Notes under the pieces: generated by a model | What the model was told of the DNA's origin: nothing | Databases searched by the model: none | Seen by the model: the letters and a program-made list of their open reading frames with translations, nothing else | Source: Winogradskyella sp. | GTDB taxonomy: Bacteria > Bacteroidota > Bacteroidia > Flavobacteriales > Flavobacteriaceae | DNA: 64,000 nt | Direction: 5' to 3' | NCBI GenBank assembly: GCA_013002225.1 | Contig: JABDKL010000013.1 | Span: forward strand, 1 to 64,000 | Shown here: one piece after another, positions 29,357 to 37,700 of the stretch | How positions within the stretch are numbered: the first letter of the stretch is position 1 | Layout: every line of letters starts with the position of its first letter | Program-made: the position numbers and the translations under genes

Positions 29357-29560
29357 ATGAAACTTTTTCTACTTACATTGGGTCTTTTAGCATTAGCATT
29401 TGCAGGTATTGCAATAAAAATATGGGCTAAAAAAGACGGTGAATTTGCGGGTACATGTGCCAGTCAAAATCCAATGTTAAATCAAGAAGGTGAAGCTTGC
29501 GGCTTTTGTGGTAAAACTCCAGATGAATTCAAGGACTGTAACGAAACCCAACATTCATAA
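29357..29560 (+). CDS. Small Cys-rich membrane-anchored or secreted protein
   Basis: The 67-residue product has one hydrophobic N-terminal segment (LFLLTLGLLALAFAGIAI, residues 3-20) followed by a polar tail with four cysteines: GTCASQ, then ACGFCGK (CxxC) and KDCNET. The layout suggests a small membrane-anchored domain that binds a metal or forms disulfides in the periplasm. I know similar short proteins in Flavobacteriaceae but not a function. It has its own -7 element and sits 6 bases before a glycosyltransferase gene. Confidence 0.75.
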   Translation: MKLFLLTLGLLALAFAGIAIKIWAKKDGEFAGTCASQNPMLNQEGEACGFCGKTPDEFKDCNETQHS

Positions 29561-29566
29561 CGGTTA

Positions 29567-30679
29567 ATGACTTTCTTTTTTATACTGTTGCTTCTATACA
29601 TTGGTATTGTATGTATACAAGTAACATATCACCTGGTTTTTCTTTTCTTTTTTTCGATAAAAAAGCAGAAGCCTTCAGCAGGTAAAAATATTCCACTATC
29701 TGTAATAATCTGTGCTAAAAACGAAGCTCAAAATTTAGAGAAGAACTTACCATTAGTCTTAAATCAAAACTACCCAGAGTTCGAACTTGTTCTGGTGAAT
29801 GACAGCTCATCCGACAGTACTCTAAAGGTTATGAAAGCGTTTAGCGCTAAGCATCAAAATATTAAAATTGTCGATGTTAAAAATATAGAAGCTTTTTGGG
29901 GTAATAAAAAGTATGCACTTACCCTAGGTATTAAAGCATCAACACACGATTTTCTCGTTTTTACTGATGCAGACTGTGCTCCTTTGTCACAGAACTGGTT
30001 AAAAGAAATGAGCAGTAAGTTCTCCAATCAAAAAGCTATTGTTTTAGGTTATGGTGCTTACGAGAAAATAAAAGGATCTATTTTAAATAAACTTATTCGA
30101 TTTGAAACCTTGCTGACTGCGATTCAATACTTTTCTTACGCACAACTAGGAACACCTTATATGGGTGTTGGAAGAAATATGGCTTATAGAAAATCCTTAT
30201 TTTTTAATAATTCTGGATTTAATAGTCACATGCATGTCAAGTCCGGAGATGATGACTTATTTATTAATGAAGTAGCAAATAATAAGAATACAGCAACTTC
30301 CTATAGCCCTGAAAGTTTTACAATTTCAACGCCTAAAAAATCCTTTAAGCACTGGCTCTTACAAAAAAGACGACACGTTAGTACTGCTAAGTATTATAAG
30401 TCCATGCACAAAGTTTTATTAGCCTTGTTCTACGCCACTCAACTTTTATTCTGGTTATTGAGCATTGCTCTACTAGTAAGTGGTTACCAATGGGGAGTAG
30501 TATGTATATTAATAATCACACGTTTTTTATTTCAATTATTAAATTTTGGGCTGGCTGCAAAAAAAATGAAAGAACTAGACCTTTTATTTTTGGCTCCATT
30601 ACTCGAATTATTTTTAATTAGCGTTCAATTAATTATCTTTATTGCTAACCAAATATCTAAGCCTAAGTATTGGAAATAA
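29567..30679 (+). CDS. Family 2 glycosyltransferase (membrane-bound)
   Basis: The 370-residue product begins with a membrane helix (FFILLLLYIGIVCIQVTYHL), followed by a GT-A fold domain: SVIICAKNEAQNLEKNL near residue 45, the nucleotide-sugar DxD site in FTDADCAPLS near 133, and the acceptor-side GDDDLFINE near 220 with KRRHVSTAKYYKSM. Two or three C-terminal helices follow. It probably transfers a sugar to a lipid or polysaccharide at the inner membrane; the product is unknown. The next gene, an ECF sigma factor, overlaps its end by 10 bases. Confidence 0.9.
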   Translation: MTFFFILLLLYIGIVCIQVTYHLVFLFFFSIKKQKPSAGKNIPLSVIICAKNEAQNLEKNLPLVLNQNYPEFELVLVNDSSSDSTLKVMKAFSAKHQNIKIVDVKNIEAFWGNKKYALTLGIKASTHDFLVFTDADCAPLSQNWLKEMSSKFSNQKAIVLGYGAYEKIKGSILNKLIRFETLLTAIQYFSYAQLGTPYMGVGRNMAYRKSLFFNNSGFNSHMHVKSGDDDLFINEVANNKNTATSYSPESFTISTPKKSFKHWLLQKRRHVSTAKYYKSMHKVLLALFYATQLLFWLLSIALLVSGYQWGVVCILIITRFLFQLLNFGLAAKKMKELDLLFLAPLLELFLISVQLIIFIANQISKPKYWK

Positions 30680-31230
30680 AAAGTGCAATAAAAAAAGCCA
30701 AACAAAATGATCAATATGCGTTCAATTTTCTTCTAGACAATTTCTGGAATTCTGTATACGCTTTTCAGCTAAAACGCACACAAAATGAAAATGATGCAGA
30801 GGATATAACGATACAGACCTTTTCTAAAGCATTTGATAAGATCAACACTTATAACGAAAAGTACAATTTTAATACTTGGCTCATAACTATTTCCAAAAAC
30901 TTACACATAGATTTAGTAAGAAAACAAAAAAATTCTATAAAAAACACCTCAAAGGACGATGACAATAATTATTACGACATTATTGATGATTCACCTACTC
31001 CAGAGGATAAAATTATTACCGAGCAAAATTTAGCAAAGCTACTAAAGGATATAAAAAAGCTCAAACCTCACTATCAGGAAATTATTAATCTTAGATATTT
31101 TCAAGAATTAAGCTACAAAGAAATTTCTGAAGAATTAAATGAGCCAATTAACAATGTTAAGATTAAACTGCTTAGGGCAAAAAAACTACTGGCAGAAATT
31201 ATAACTAAAAGTGATGCTTATAAAGCTTAA
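30670..31230 (+). CDS. ECF sigma factor without adjacent anti-sigma gene
   Basis: The 186-residue protein has sigma region 2 (NFLLDNFWNSVYAFQLKRTQ and AEDITIQTFSKAFDKINTY) and region 4 (PHYQEIINLRYFQELSYKEI plus the following recognition helix). The TTG start lies inside the glycosyltransferase gene (10-base overlap), and its end overlaps the Nramp-like gene by 20 bases. It is thus coupled to both rather than to an anti-sigma factor, which is unusual for ECF factors. Sequence between regions 2 and 4 is rich in Asp and Asn. Regulon is unknown. Confidence 0.9.
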   Translation: MEIKSAIKKAKQNDQYAFNFLLDNFWNSVYAFQLKRTQNENDAEDITIQTFSKAFDKINTYNEKYNFNTWLITISKNLHIDLVRKQKNSIKNTSKDDDNNYYDIIDDSPTPEDKIITEQNLAKLLKDIKKLKPHYQEIINLRYFQELSYKEISEELNEPINNVKIKLLRAKKLLAEIITKSDAYKA

Positions 31231-32458
31231 AAAGTTAGGCCCAGGGCTATTATTTGCTGGCGCAGCTATTGGTGTTTCACATTTAGTACAATCTACAAGA
31301 GCAGGTGCCGATTTTGGACTAGGACTTTTATGGGCGTTATTGCTTGTTAATATATTTAAATTTCCCTTTTTTCAGTTCGGACCTAGATACGCAACAGCAA
31401 CTGGCGAAACTTTACTAGAGGGCTACCATAAATTAGGCAAAGGTGTATTAGTTGCTTATTTCAGTTTAAGTGTAGCAACTATGTTCACTATTCAAACTGC
31501 AGTGACCATAGTCACAGCAGGACTAGCCCATTCCATTTTTGGTGATATCAGCTTTTTAAATTTAGGTTTTTCTGAAATAAGTAGTGTAGAATTGTGGACC
31601 GTCATCCTATTAATTATTTGTCTACTCATCTTATTTATTGGCAAGTATAAAACATTAGATAAGCTCATTAAAGTTATAATTTTAATACTAACTGTGAGCA
31701 CACTACTTGCGGTTAGTTTCGCTTTTACCGAGTTTCAACAACCAATTTCAATACTACAGGTGTTACCAGAGAATGCTACAGAAATTGCATTTTTAATCGC
31801 TTTTATGGGATGGATGCCAGCACCTTTAGACATTTCAGTTTGGCACTCTATATGGACTATAGAAAAAAAGAAAACAGACAAGTCTTTTACATCTAAAGCG
31901 GCTTTACTGGATTTTAATATTGGATATCTCGGAGCAATAGTTTTAGGAATTGCATTTCTTTGCCTTGGCTATCTGGTTATGTATCAATCCGGAACAGTTT
32001 TTAGTAATAAAGCAGCTATATTTTCTAATCAATTAATTGAATTATACACTACGAGCTTAGGAAAATGGGCATACGTCATTATTGGTGTTGCAGCTTTTAC
32101 AACCATGTTTAGCACCACACTCACGACATTAGATGCTTCCCCTCGAGCCATGACTATTTGTGTAAATTTGTTGACTCAAAAAAGCCATAGACATGGTTAC
32201 TTATTATGGATTTTGATATTAACAATGGGTACATTAATAATATTTTTTGCATTTGCGTCAGAAATGGGCTTACTAGTTAAAGTCGCTACTATATTGTCTT
32301 TTTTAACCGCACCATTTTATGCTATTATTAATTATAGATTAATAGCAAGTAAACATACACCTCTAGCATGGAGACCTAGTCTTAAGCTACATATATTATC
32401 CATTTTGGGAATTGCCTTTTTAGTAGGTTTTGGTATATGGTACCTAACTACACTTTAA
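31211..32458 (+). CDS. Nramp-superfamily transporter with altered metal site
   Basis: This 415-residue inner-membrane protein has about eleven helices and aligns with Nramp/MntH from GPG at residues 10-12 through the AG at 31-32. The metal-coordinating DPGN of helix 1 is replaced by GVSH (residues 21-24), and the MPH of helix 6 becomes MPA (202-204). Both canonical Asp and Asn ligands are therefore missing. Manganese or iron proton symport as in MntH is doubtful; another ion or a small organic substrate is possible. It overlaps the ECF sigma gene by 20 bases. An in-frame ATG at 31214 is an alternative start. Confidence 0.85.
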   Translation: MMLIKLKKLGPGLLFAGAAIGVSHLVQSTRAGADFGLGLLWALLLVNIFKFPFFQFGPRYATATGETLLEGYHKLGKGVLVAYFSLSVATMFTIQTAVTIVTAGLAHSIFGDISFLNLGFSEISSVELWTVILLIICLLILFIGKYKTLDKLIKVIILILTVSTLLAVSFAFTEFQQPISILQVLPENATEIAFLIAFMGWMPAPLDISVWHSIWTIEKKKTDKSFTSKAALLDFNIGYLGAIVLGIAFLCLGYLVMYQSGTVFSNKAAIFSNQLIELYTTSLGKWAYVIIGVAAFTTMFSTTLTTLDASPRAMTICVNLLTQKSHRHGYLLWILILTMGTLIIFFAFASEMGLLVKVATILSFLTAPFYAIINYRLIASKHTPLAWRPSLKLHILSILGIAFLVGFGIWYLTTL

Positions 32459-32480
32459 CTTATTTTAATGATTTACTTTG

Positions 32481-32488
32481 TATCTTTG
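32481..32488 (+). promoter_or_regulatory. -7 element upstream of lipA
   Basis: TATCTTTG matches TAnnTTTG and lies 21 bases before the lipA ATG, between the Nramp-like gene and lipA. No -33 TTG at proper spacing was seen. Confidence 0.5.
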
Positions 32489-32509
32489 TAAACTTGATAA
32501 ATAAAGTAC

Positions 32510-33382
32510 ATGGAGACACAAGTTGAATCTAACATTATACCAAATAGAAAACCAAAATGGTTAAAGGTAAAACTTCCAACGGGTAAAAAATATACGGAAC
32601 TCAGAAGCCTGGTTGACAAATACAAATTAAATACTATTTGTACATCCGGAAGTTGTCCTAACATGGGCGAATGTTGGGGAGAAGGTACAGCTACTTTTAT
32701 GATCTTAGGTAATGTGTGCACAAGGTCTTGTGGATTTTGCGGAGTTAAAACGGGCCGCCCTGAAACTGTAGATTGGGATGAACCCGAAAAAGTTGCACGT
32801 TCTATTAAGTTAATGCAAATAAAACATGCTGTACTTACCAGTGTAGACAGAGATGATTTGAAGGATATGGGAAGTATAATGTGGGCCGAAACTGTAGATG
32901 CTGTAAGGCGGATGAATCCTGAAACCACCTTAGAAACTTTAATACCAGATTTTCAAGGTATAGAAAAACATATAGACCGTATTATAAAAGTAGCACCAGA
33001 AGTAGTTTCTCACAATATTGAAACTGTGAGACGCTTAACAAGAGAGGTTCGTATACAAGCTAAATACGATCGAAGTATGGGTGTTTTAAAATACTTAAAA
33101 CAACAAGGGCAACGCAGAACCAAATCTGGAATTATGTTAGGGTTAGGGGAAACTCGAGAAGAAGTTATCGAAACACTACACGATTTAAGAGAAAACGATG
33201 TGGATGTTGTAACGATAGGTCAGTATTTGCAGCCAAGTAAAACACATTTACCCGTAAAACGATTTATAAATCCTGATGAATTTAAAGAGTTTGAAACTAT
33301 CGGCTTAGATTTAGGGTTTAGACATGTAGAAAGTAGCGCATTGGTTAGATCTTCGTATAAAGCGCAAAAACACATTAACTAA
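32510..33382 (+). CDS. lipA: Lipoyl synthase
   Basis: LipA is a radical-SAM enzyme that inserts two sulfurs into octanoylated lipoyl domains. The 290-residue product shows the auxiliary-cluster cysteines in CTSGSCPNMGEC near residue 44 and the radical-SAM triad in CTRSCGFC near 70. The C-terminal SSALVRSSYKAQ carries the conserved Ser ligand RSS. Its stop overlaps the ATG of the GAPDH gene by one base (TAATG). Needs ferredoxin or flavodoxin and SAM, by family. Confidence 0.98.
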   Translation: METQVESNIIPNRKPKWLKVKLPTGKKYTELRSLVDKYKLNTICTSGSCPNMGECWGEGTATFMILGNVCTRSCGFCGVKTGRPETVDWDEPEKVARSIKLMQIKHAVLTSVDRDDLKDMGSIMWAETVDAVRRMNPETTLETLIPDFQGIEKHIDRIIKVAPEVVSHNIETVRRLTREVRIQAKYDRSMGVLKYLKQQGQRRTKSGIMLGLGETREEVIETLHDLRENDVDVVTIGQYLQPSKTHLPVKRFINPDEFKEFETIGLDLGFRHVESSALVRSSYKAQKHIN

Positions 33383-34398
33383 TGATTACAATAGCTATCA
33401 ATGGATTTGGTAGAATTGGACGTCGTGTATTCAGGCTTGCTCTTAAACATCCTCATATTAGAGTTGTTGCCATTAACGATATATCTGATTCTAAAACACT
33501 AAGTCACCTATTAAAATACGATAGTATACATGGTAAATTAGATGCGGTAGTTTCACACGATGATAATAATATTATAGTAAATGAGGAAATCATTCCACTA
33601 TATAATTACAATCACCCGAAATTAATAGACTGGACTAAGGTGAATCCGGATTATATTATTGAATCGACCGGTAAATTCAAAACCAGAACTGAGCTTCAAC
33701 ACCATCTTAGGACTGGTGGTAAACGTGTGATTTTATCTGTCCCTTCAATTGAAGATGATATTAAAACAATTGTATTGGGCGTTAATGAGGATTTGTTGGA
33801 TGGGAATGAAACCATCCTATCTAATGCCTCCTGCACAACGAATAATGCTGCACCAATGATTTCAATCATAAAAGAAAATTTTGGTATCAAGCAGGCTTAT
33901 ATTACAACCATTCACTCATATACAACAGATCAAAGTCTGCACGATCAGCCTCATAAGGATCTACGAAGAGCCAGGGCGGCAGGACAATCTATTGTACCTA
34001 CAACTACTGGTGCTGCCAAAGCACTAACTAAAATTTTTCCCGATTTGCATGATGTTATAGGTGGATGCGGAATAAGGGTTCCTGTAGCCAATGGATCCTT
34101 AACAGATATTACCATAAATATTAAAGGCTCCACATCGATTAAAGAAGTGAACCATTTATTTAAGCTAGCCGCAGACACTACCCTCAAAGGAATTTTAGAA
34201 TATACAGAAGATCCAATCGTTTCTATTGATATTGTAGGAAATTCCAATTCCTGCATTTTTGATGCTCAAATGACATCAGTAATCGGTAATATGGTAAAAA
34301 TAGTGGGCTGGTATGATAATGAAACTGGATATAGTTCAAGAATTTTAGATTTAATTTGCAATTTATCGGATAAAAATGCACTTTTGTCGAATATATAA
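33382..34398 (+). CDS. gap: Type I glyceraldehyde-3-phosphate dehydrogenase
   Basis: GAPDH oxidises glyceraldehyde-3-phosphate to 1,3-bisphosphoglycerate with NAD in glycolysis, or the reverse in gluconeogenesis. The 338-residue product has the Rossmann motif INGFGRIGRRVFRLAL, the catalytic Cys in ASCTTNNAAP near residue 150, the His in TTIHSYTTDQ near 177, and the C-terminal GWYDNETGYSSR. The usual second Cys of the SCTTNC motif is Asn here, a known natural variation. The start overlaps lipA by one base. Confidence 0.95.
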   Translation: MITIAINGFGRIGRRVFRLALKHPHIRVVAINDISDSKTLSHLLKYDSIHGKLDAVVSHDDNNIIVNEEIIPLYNYNHPKLIDWTKVNPDYIIESTGKFKTRTELQHHLRTGGKRVILSVPSIEDDIKTIVLGVNEDLLDGNETILSNASCTTNNAAPMISIIKENFGIKQAYITTIHSYTTDQSLHDQPHKDLRRARAAGQSIVPTTTGAAKALTKIFPDLHDVIGGCGIRVPVANGSLTDITINIKGSTSIKEVNHLFKLAADTTLKGILEYTEDPIVSIDIVGNSNSCIFDAQMTSVIGNMVKIVGWYDNETGYSSRILDLICNLSDKNALLSNI

Positions 34399-34399
34399 T

Positions 34400-34407
34400 T
34401 ATATTTG
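34400..34407 (+). promoter_or_regulatory. -7 element upstream of the hybrid kinase gene
   Basis: TATATTTG matches TAnnTTTG, two bases after the gap stop and 20 bases before the kinase ATG. Confidence 0.45.
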
Positions 34408-34427
34408 TCTCATAGATATGAGCTAAA

Positions 34428-36665
34428 ATGTCCCCAATCAGATATTACATATTTGTCTTTTTAGTAGGTTTCTGCACCTTAATCTTCGCACAGAAGGATG
34501 GTGTAGACGACCCTGATTTGCTCTCTGTTAGAGTACAAGAACACATTGTGCAAGCTCAAATTCACAGTGATCGTGGAGACTATTTTAGTGCCAATGACTA
34601 TTTAATTAAAGCGCTTAAAATTGCCGAAAAAATTGATGATAAGGTCAGCCAGGGTAAAATTCATACCAAAATAGCCAAGGTCCAATATTTAGTAGACAAA
34701 CCAGATCAGGCCAATGTCTCACTCAACAAAGCTCTTAAAATTCAACGAGAAATCGAAGATTATGGCAGTCAAGCTGTCACATATAATATTAAAGGTGTTT
34801 TTAATAGTAATAAGGAAGAATACGACAGTGCTTTAGAGTATTTTAAATCTGCAAAAAACTTATTTGAACAAGAAGACCTAGAAGAATATATACCAGAAGT
34901 AACACTCAATGAAGCTAAGGTCTATATTGCCCAAAAACGTTACGATGAGGCTAAGTCGCAACTAGAGAGCACAATGATTCTCGCTAAAAAATATGATCAA
35001 CGACGCCTTTTAAGTAGCGCCTTAATTCAAAGTAGTAAAGTGAGTAGTGCTTTAGGGAATACAGAGTTGGCATTATCTCAGGCTAATACAGGTATAGAAA
35101 TTGCACAATCTTACGATATTGTAGAAAATATAAATGAAGGCTATTTAACGCTTAGTGAAATACATGAGAAAAACGAGGATTACAAAAGTTCATACGACTA
35201 TATAAAGAAACATATAAAACTATCTGATTCTTTATTAAATATACAAAGAGCAGACCTTACATTTAGCGCTACAGGGGAATCGGCTTATGCTTATAGAGCG
35301 GCAGAAAATGCACAATTAAAGAGGCAAGTAGATGAAGTTACTGCAGAAAGCAGCTTTACACGAATAACAACGGTCTTAAGTATTGCCTTAATTACGATAT
35401 TGTCCTTACTAACACTGTCGTTATACAAAAACAACAATATTAGGCTTAAAACCAACAATATGCTTCATAAAAAAAATGATGAACTTATTGTCGCAAAAGA
35501 AAAAGCCGAATTAGCATCTAAAACAAAGGCTAACTTTTTATCTACAGTAACGCACGAGTTGCGAACGCCGCTATATGCAGTCACTGGTCTTACCAATATG
35601 CTGCTGGAAGAAAATCCTAAAGAACATCAGGTACCACACTTAAAATCTTTGAAGTTTTCCGGTGATTATTTGCTAACCTTTATAAACGACATTCTACAGA
35701 TAAATAAAATTGAAGCTAATAAGGTTGAGTTAGACCCAGAAGTATTTAACCTTAAAAACAAAATTGAAAATGTTATTTCTGCCCTAGGCAATTCAGCTAA
35801 AGATAATGGCACAAATCTACATTTTGAATACGAAGACGGTTTACCTGAAACATTTAACGGTGACCAACTTAAGATTTCCCAAATCTTAATTAATCTACTT
35901 GGAAATGCAATTAAATTCACGAAAGATGGAGACATCTGGGTAAGAGCGTATAAGTTTAAACAAAAAGACAATTTATACTCTTTACGTTTCGAAATTGAAG
36001 ATAATGGCATTGGTATTACAAAAGAAAAACAAGATCATATGTTTGAGAGTTTCTCACAAGGTTCTGTTCAAATTAACAGAAAATATGGTGGAACAGGTCT
36101 TGGTTTATCAATTGTAAAAGGACTTATTCATATTTTAAAAGGTAAAATTTATTTAAAGAGTGAGCTCGGTAAGGGTACAACATTCTTTTTCGAATTGCCT
36201 TTAGAACATATTGAAGAAGTTAAACAAGCTAAAGAAGTAGAAATTAAAAAATCTAATAAGATGGAAGATTTGGATTTAAGCGAAGTTAAAATTTTAATTG
36301 TTGAGGACAATAAAATTAATCAGATGATTACTAAAAAGATCCTTAACAAGATGGGACTTTATTGCGATGTTGTGGATAATGGCGAAGATGCAGTTGAGCA
36401 GGTAAAAGCTGAAACTTATAATGTCGTATTAATGGACATTCATATGCCAGGAATTAGCGGTCTTGAAGCTACGAAGATCATTAGAACATTCGATAAGGAA
36501 TTAACTATATTTGCGCTCACAGCAGTAACGTTAGAAGACAAGATGCACGAATTTGGAGAGGCCGGATTTAACGATATAATTTCCAAACCGTTTAAACAGG
36601 AAGATTTTGAACAGAAATTATTTGATGTCCTTTCAGGTAAAGAAGTGACCTCAAGTTTCTTTTAA
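34428..36665 (+). CDS. TPR-sensor hybrid histidine kinase / response regulator
   Basis: The 745-residue protein has a signal sequence, about six TPR units in the periplasmic N-terminal half (residues 30-280), one membrane helix (about 312-332), and a short coiled coil. Then come HisKA with the phospho-His in THELRTPLYAVTGL near 385, a HATPase domain (LINLLGNAIKFT, EDNGIGIT, GGTGLGLSIVKG), and a C-terminal receiver with the phospho-Asp in VVLMDIHMPG near 675. It has no DNA-binding output, so a separate response partner is required. No cognate regulator gene is adjacent. The last 4 bases overlap the convergent lpxK gene. Confidence 0.94.
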   Translation: MSPIRYYIFVFLVGFCTLIFAQKDGVDDPDLLSVRVQEHIVQAQIHSDRGDYFSANDYLIKALKIAEKIDDKVSQGKIHTKIAKVQYLVDKPDQANVSLNKALKIQREIEDYGSQAVTYNIKGVFNSNKEEYDSALEYFKSAKNLFEQEDLEEYIPEVTLNEAKVYIAQKRYDEAKSQLESTMILAKKYDQRRLLSSALIQSSKVSSALGNTELALSQANTGIEIAQSYDIVENINEGYLTLSEIHEKNEDYKSSYDYIKKHIKLSDSLLNIQRADLTFSATGESAYAYRAAENAQLKRQVDEVTAESSFTRITTVLSIALITILSLLTLSLYKNNNIRLKTNNMLHKKNDELIVAKEKAELASKTKANFLSTVTHELRTPLYAVTGLTNMLLEENPKEHQVPHLKSLKFSGDYLLTFINDILQINKIEANKVELDPEVFNLKNKIENVISALGNSAKDNGTNLHFEYEDGLPETFNGDQLKISQILINLLGNAIKFTKDGDIWVRAYKFKQKDNLYSLRFEIEDNGIGITKEKQDHMFESFSQGSVQINRKYGGTGLGLSIVKGLIHILKGKIYLKSELGKGTTFFFELPLEHIEEVKQAKEVEIKKSNKMEDLDLSEVKILIVEDNKINQMITKKILNKMGLYCDVVDNGEDAVEQVKAETYNVVLMDIHMPGISGLEATKIIRTFDKELTIFALTAVTLEDKMHEFGEAGFNDIISKPFKQEDFEQKLFDVLSGKEVTSSFF

Positions 36666-37660
36666 TTTATAAATGCTTTAACCATTTTGTCAAAAGAATC
36701 TGAAGCTTCAATCTTTAAACGAATGGGTAGGTAATATAATTTTTTCTTCAACCGTTCTTCATGCGCTAAGCGCATATAATCTTTTTCTGTTGTAACAACG
36801 ACACCCAAATTTTCAAACGTCTTAATATCTTCTGTTTTAAAACTGTAGTGATCATCGAACTCTAAATGGTCAAACTCCAACCCTTCCCTCTTTAAGAAAT
36901 CTACTAATGGTTTTGCATTAGCAATACCAGTAACTAAAGTAAAATGAGGTAGTTCATTTATTTTTATTTCATTCTTATTTGAAATTACTAATTCAGCATA
37001 TTCGATGTAGCTAAAAAATGCACTCTGCTGGGGTTGCAATTTCAATCCATTTATTATCTCACGCTTCTTAACTTCTGTGATATCTTTGGGACATTTAGTG
37101 ATTACAATAATGTCTGCTCTTTTGGAGCCCGATTTGGGCTCTCTCAAATTACCAGTAGGTAATACTATATCATTATAATAAAGATTGTTGTAAGCGGTCA
37201 GTAAAATATTAAATCCAGCTTCAACTTTTCTATGCTGAAACGCATCATCTAATAAAATAACCTCAGGTGAATCTGGCAAAGCCATTAGCCTTTCAATTCC
37301 ATTTCGTCTATTGGCATCTACAGCAACTTTTATGGACTCAAACTTATTAAAAAACTGATAAGGCTCATCACCAATAGCGTTTACAGTAGTACCAGAATCT
37401 GCCAGTACAAATCCTTGAGATGTTCTTTTGTAACCTCTACTTAAGGTCGCAATATGTTTTTCAGAATTAAGGAGTCTAATTAAGTATTCGATCATTGGTG
37501 TCTTACCAGTACCTCCTGTACTGAGATTTCCCACACATATAATTGGAATATCGTAGGACTTTGAGGATTTAATACCTTTATCGTATAGCAAATTCCGAAT
37601 CCAGGTTACCAGAAAGTAAATTGGTACAAACGGAAATAATATAATTCTTAAGAATTTCAT
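36662..37660 (-). CDS. lpxK: Tetraacyldisaccharide 4'-kinase
   Basis: LpxK phosphorylates the lipid A precursor at the 4' position on the cytoplasmic face of the inner membrane. The 332-residue product has an N-terminal membrane-associated helix (LFPFVPIYFLVTWIRNLLYD), the P-loop GTGKTPMIEYLIRLL near residue 51, and the conserved LLDDAFQHRKV near 139 with the catalytic Asp. It is convergent with the hybrid kinase gene, with the two stops overlapping. Its presence shows the organism makes lipid A. Confidence 0.97.
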   Translation of the reverse strand: MKFLRIILFPFVPIYFLVTWIRNLLYDKGIKSSKSYDIPIICVGNLSTGGTGKTPMIEYLIRLLNSEKHIATLSRGYKRTSQGFVLADSGTTVNAIGDEPYQFFNKFESIKVAVDANRRNGIERLMALPDSPEVILLDDAFQHRKVEAGFNILLTAYNNLYYNDIVLPTGNLREPKSGSKRADIIVITKCPKDITEVKKREIINGLKLQPQQSAFFSYIEYAELVISNKNEIKINELPHFTLVTGIANAKPLVDFLKREGLEFDHLEFDDHYSFKTEDIKTFENLGVVVTTEKDYMRLAHEERLKKKLYYLPIRLKIEASDSFDKMVKAFIN

Positions 37661-37676
37661 TAGTACGAAAATATAC

Positions 37677-37684
37677 TATTTTTG
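37677..37684 (+). promoter_or_regulatory. -7 element upstream of the Nif3-like gene
   Basis: TATTTTTG matches TAnnTTTG and lies 16 bases before the ATG at 37701, in the 40-base gap with the divergent lpxK. Confidence 0.45.
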
Positions 37685-37700
37685 AAATAAATATGCACTT

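Noticed and set aside
32473..32928. Reverse-strand frame of 151 codons
   Set aside because: It is fully antisense to lipA, whose coding sequence is conserved in motif; the antisense frame has no recognisable domain.
33382..34398. GAPDH as a non-phosphorylating or pseudo-enzyme because SCTTNC reads SCTTNN
   Set aside because: The catalytic Cys and His are present and the second Cys is not required; the variant is found in other active enzymes.
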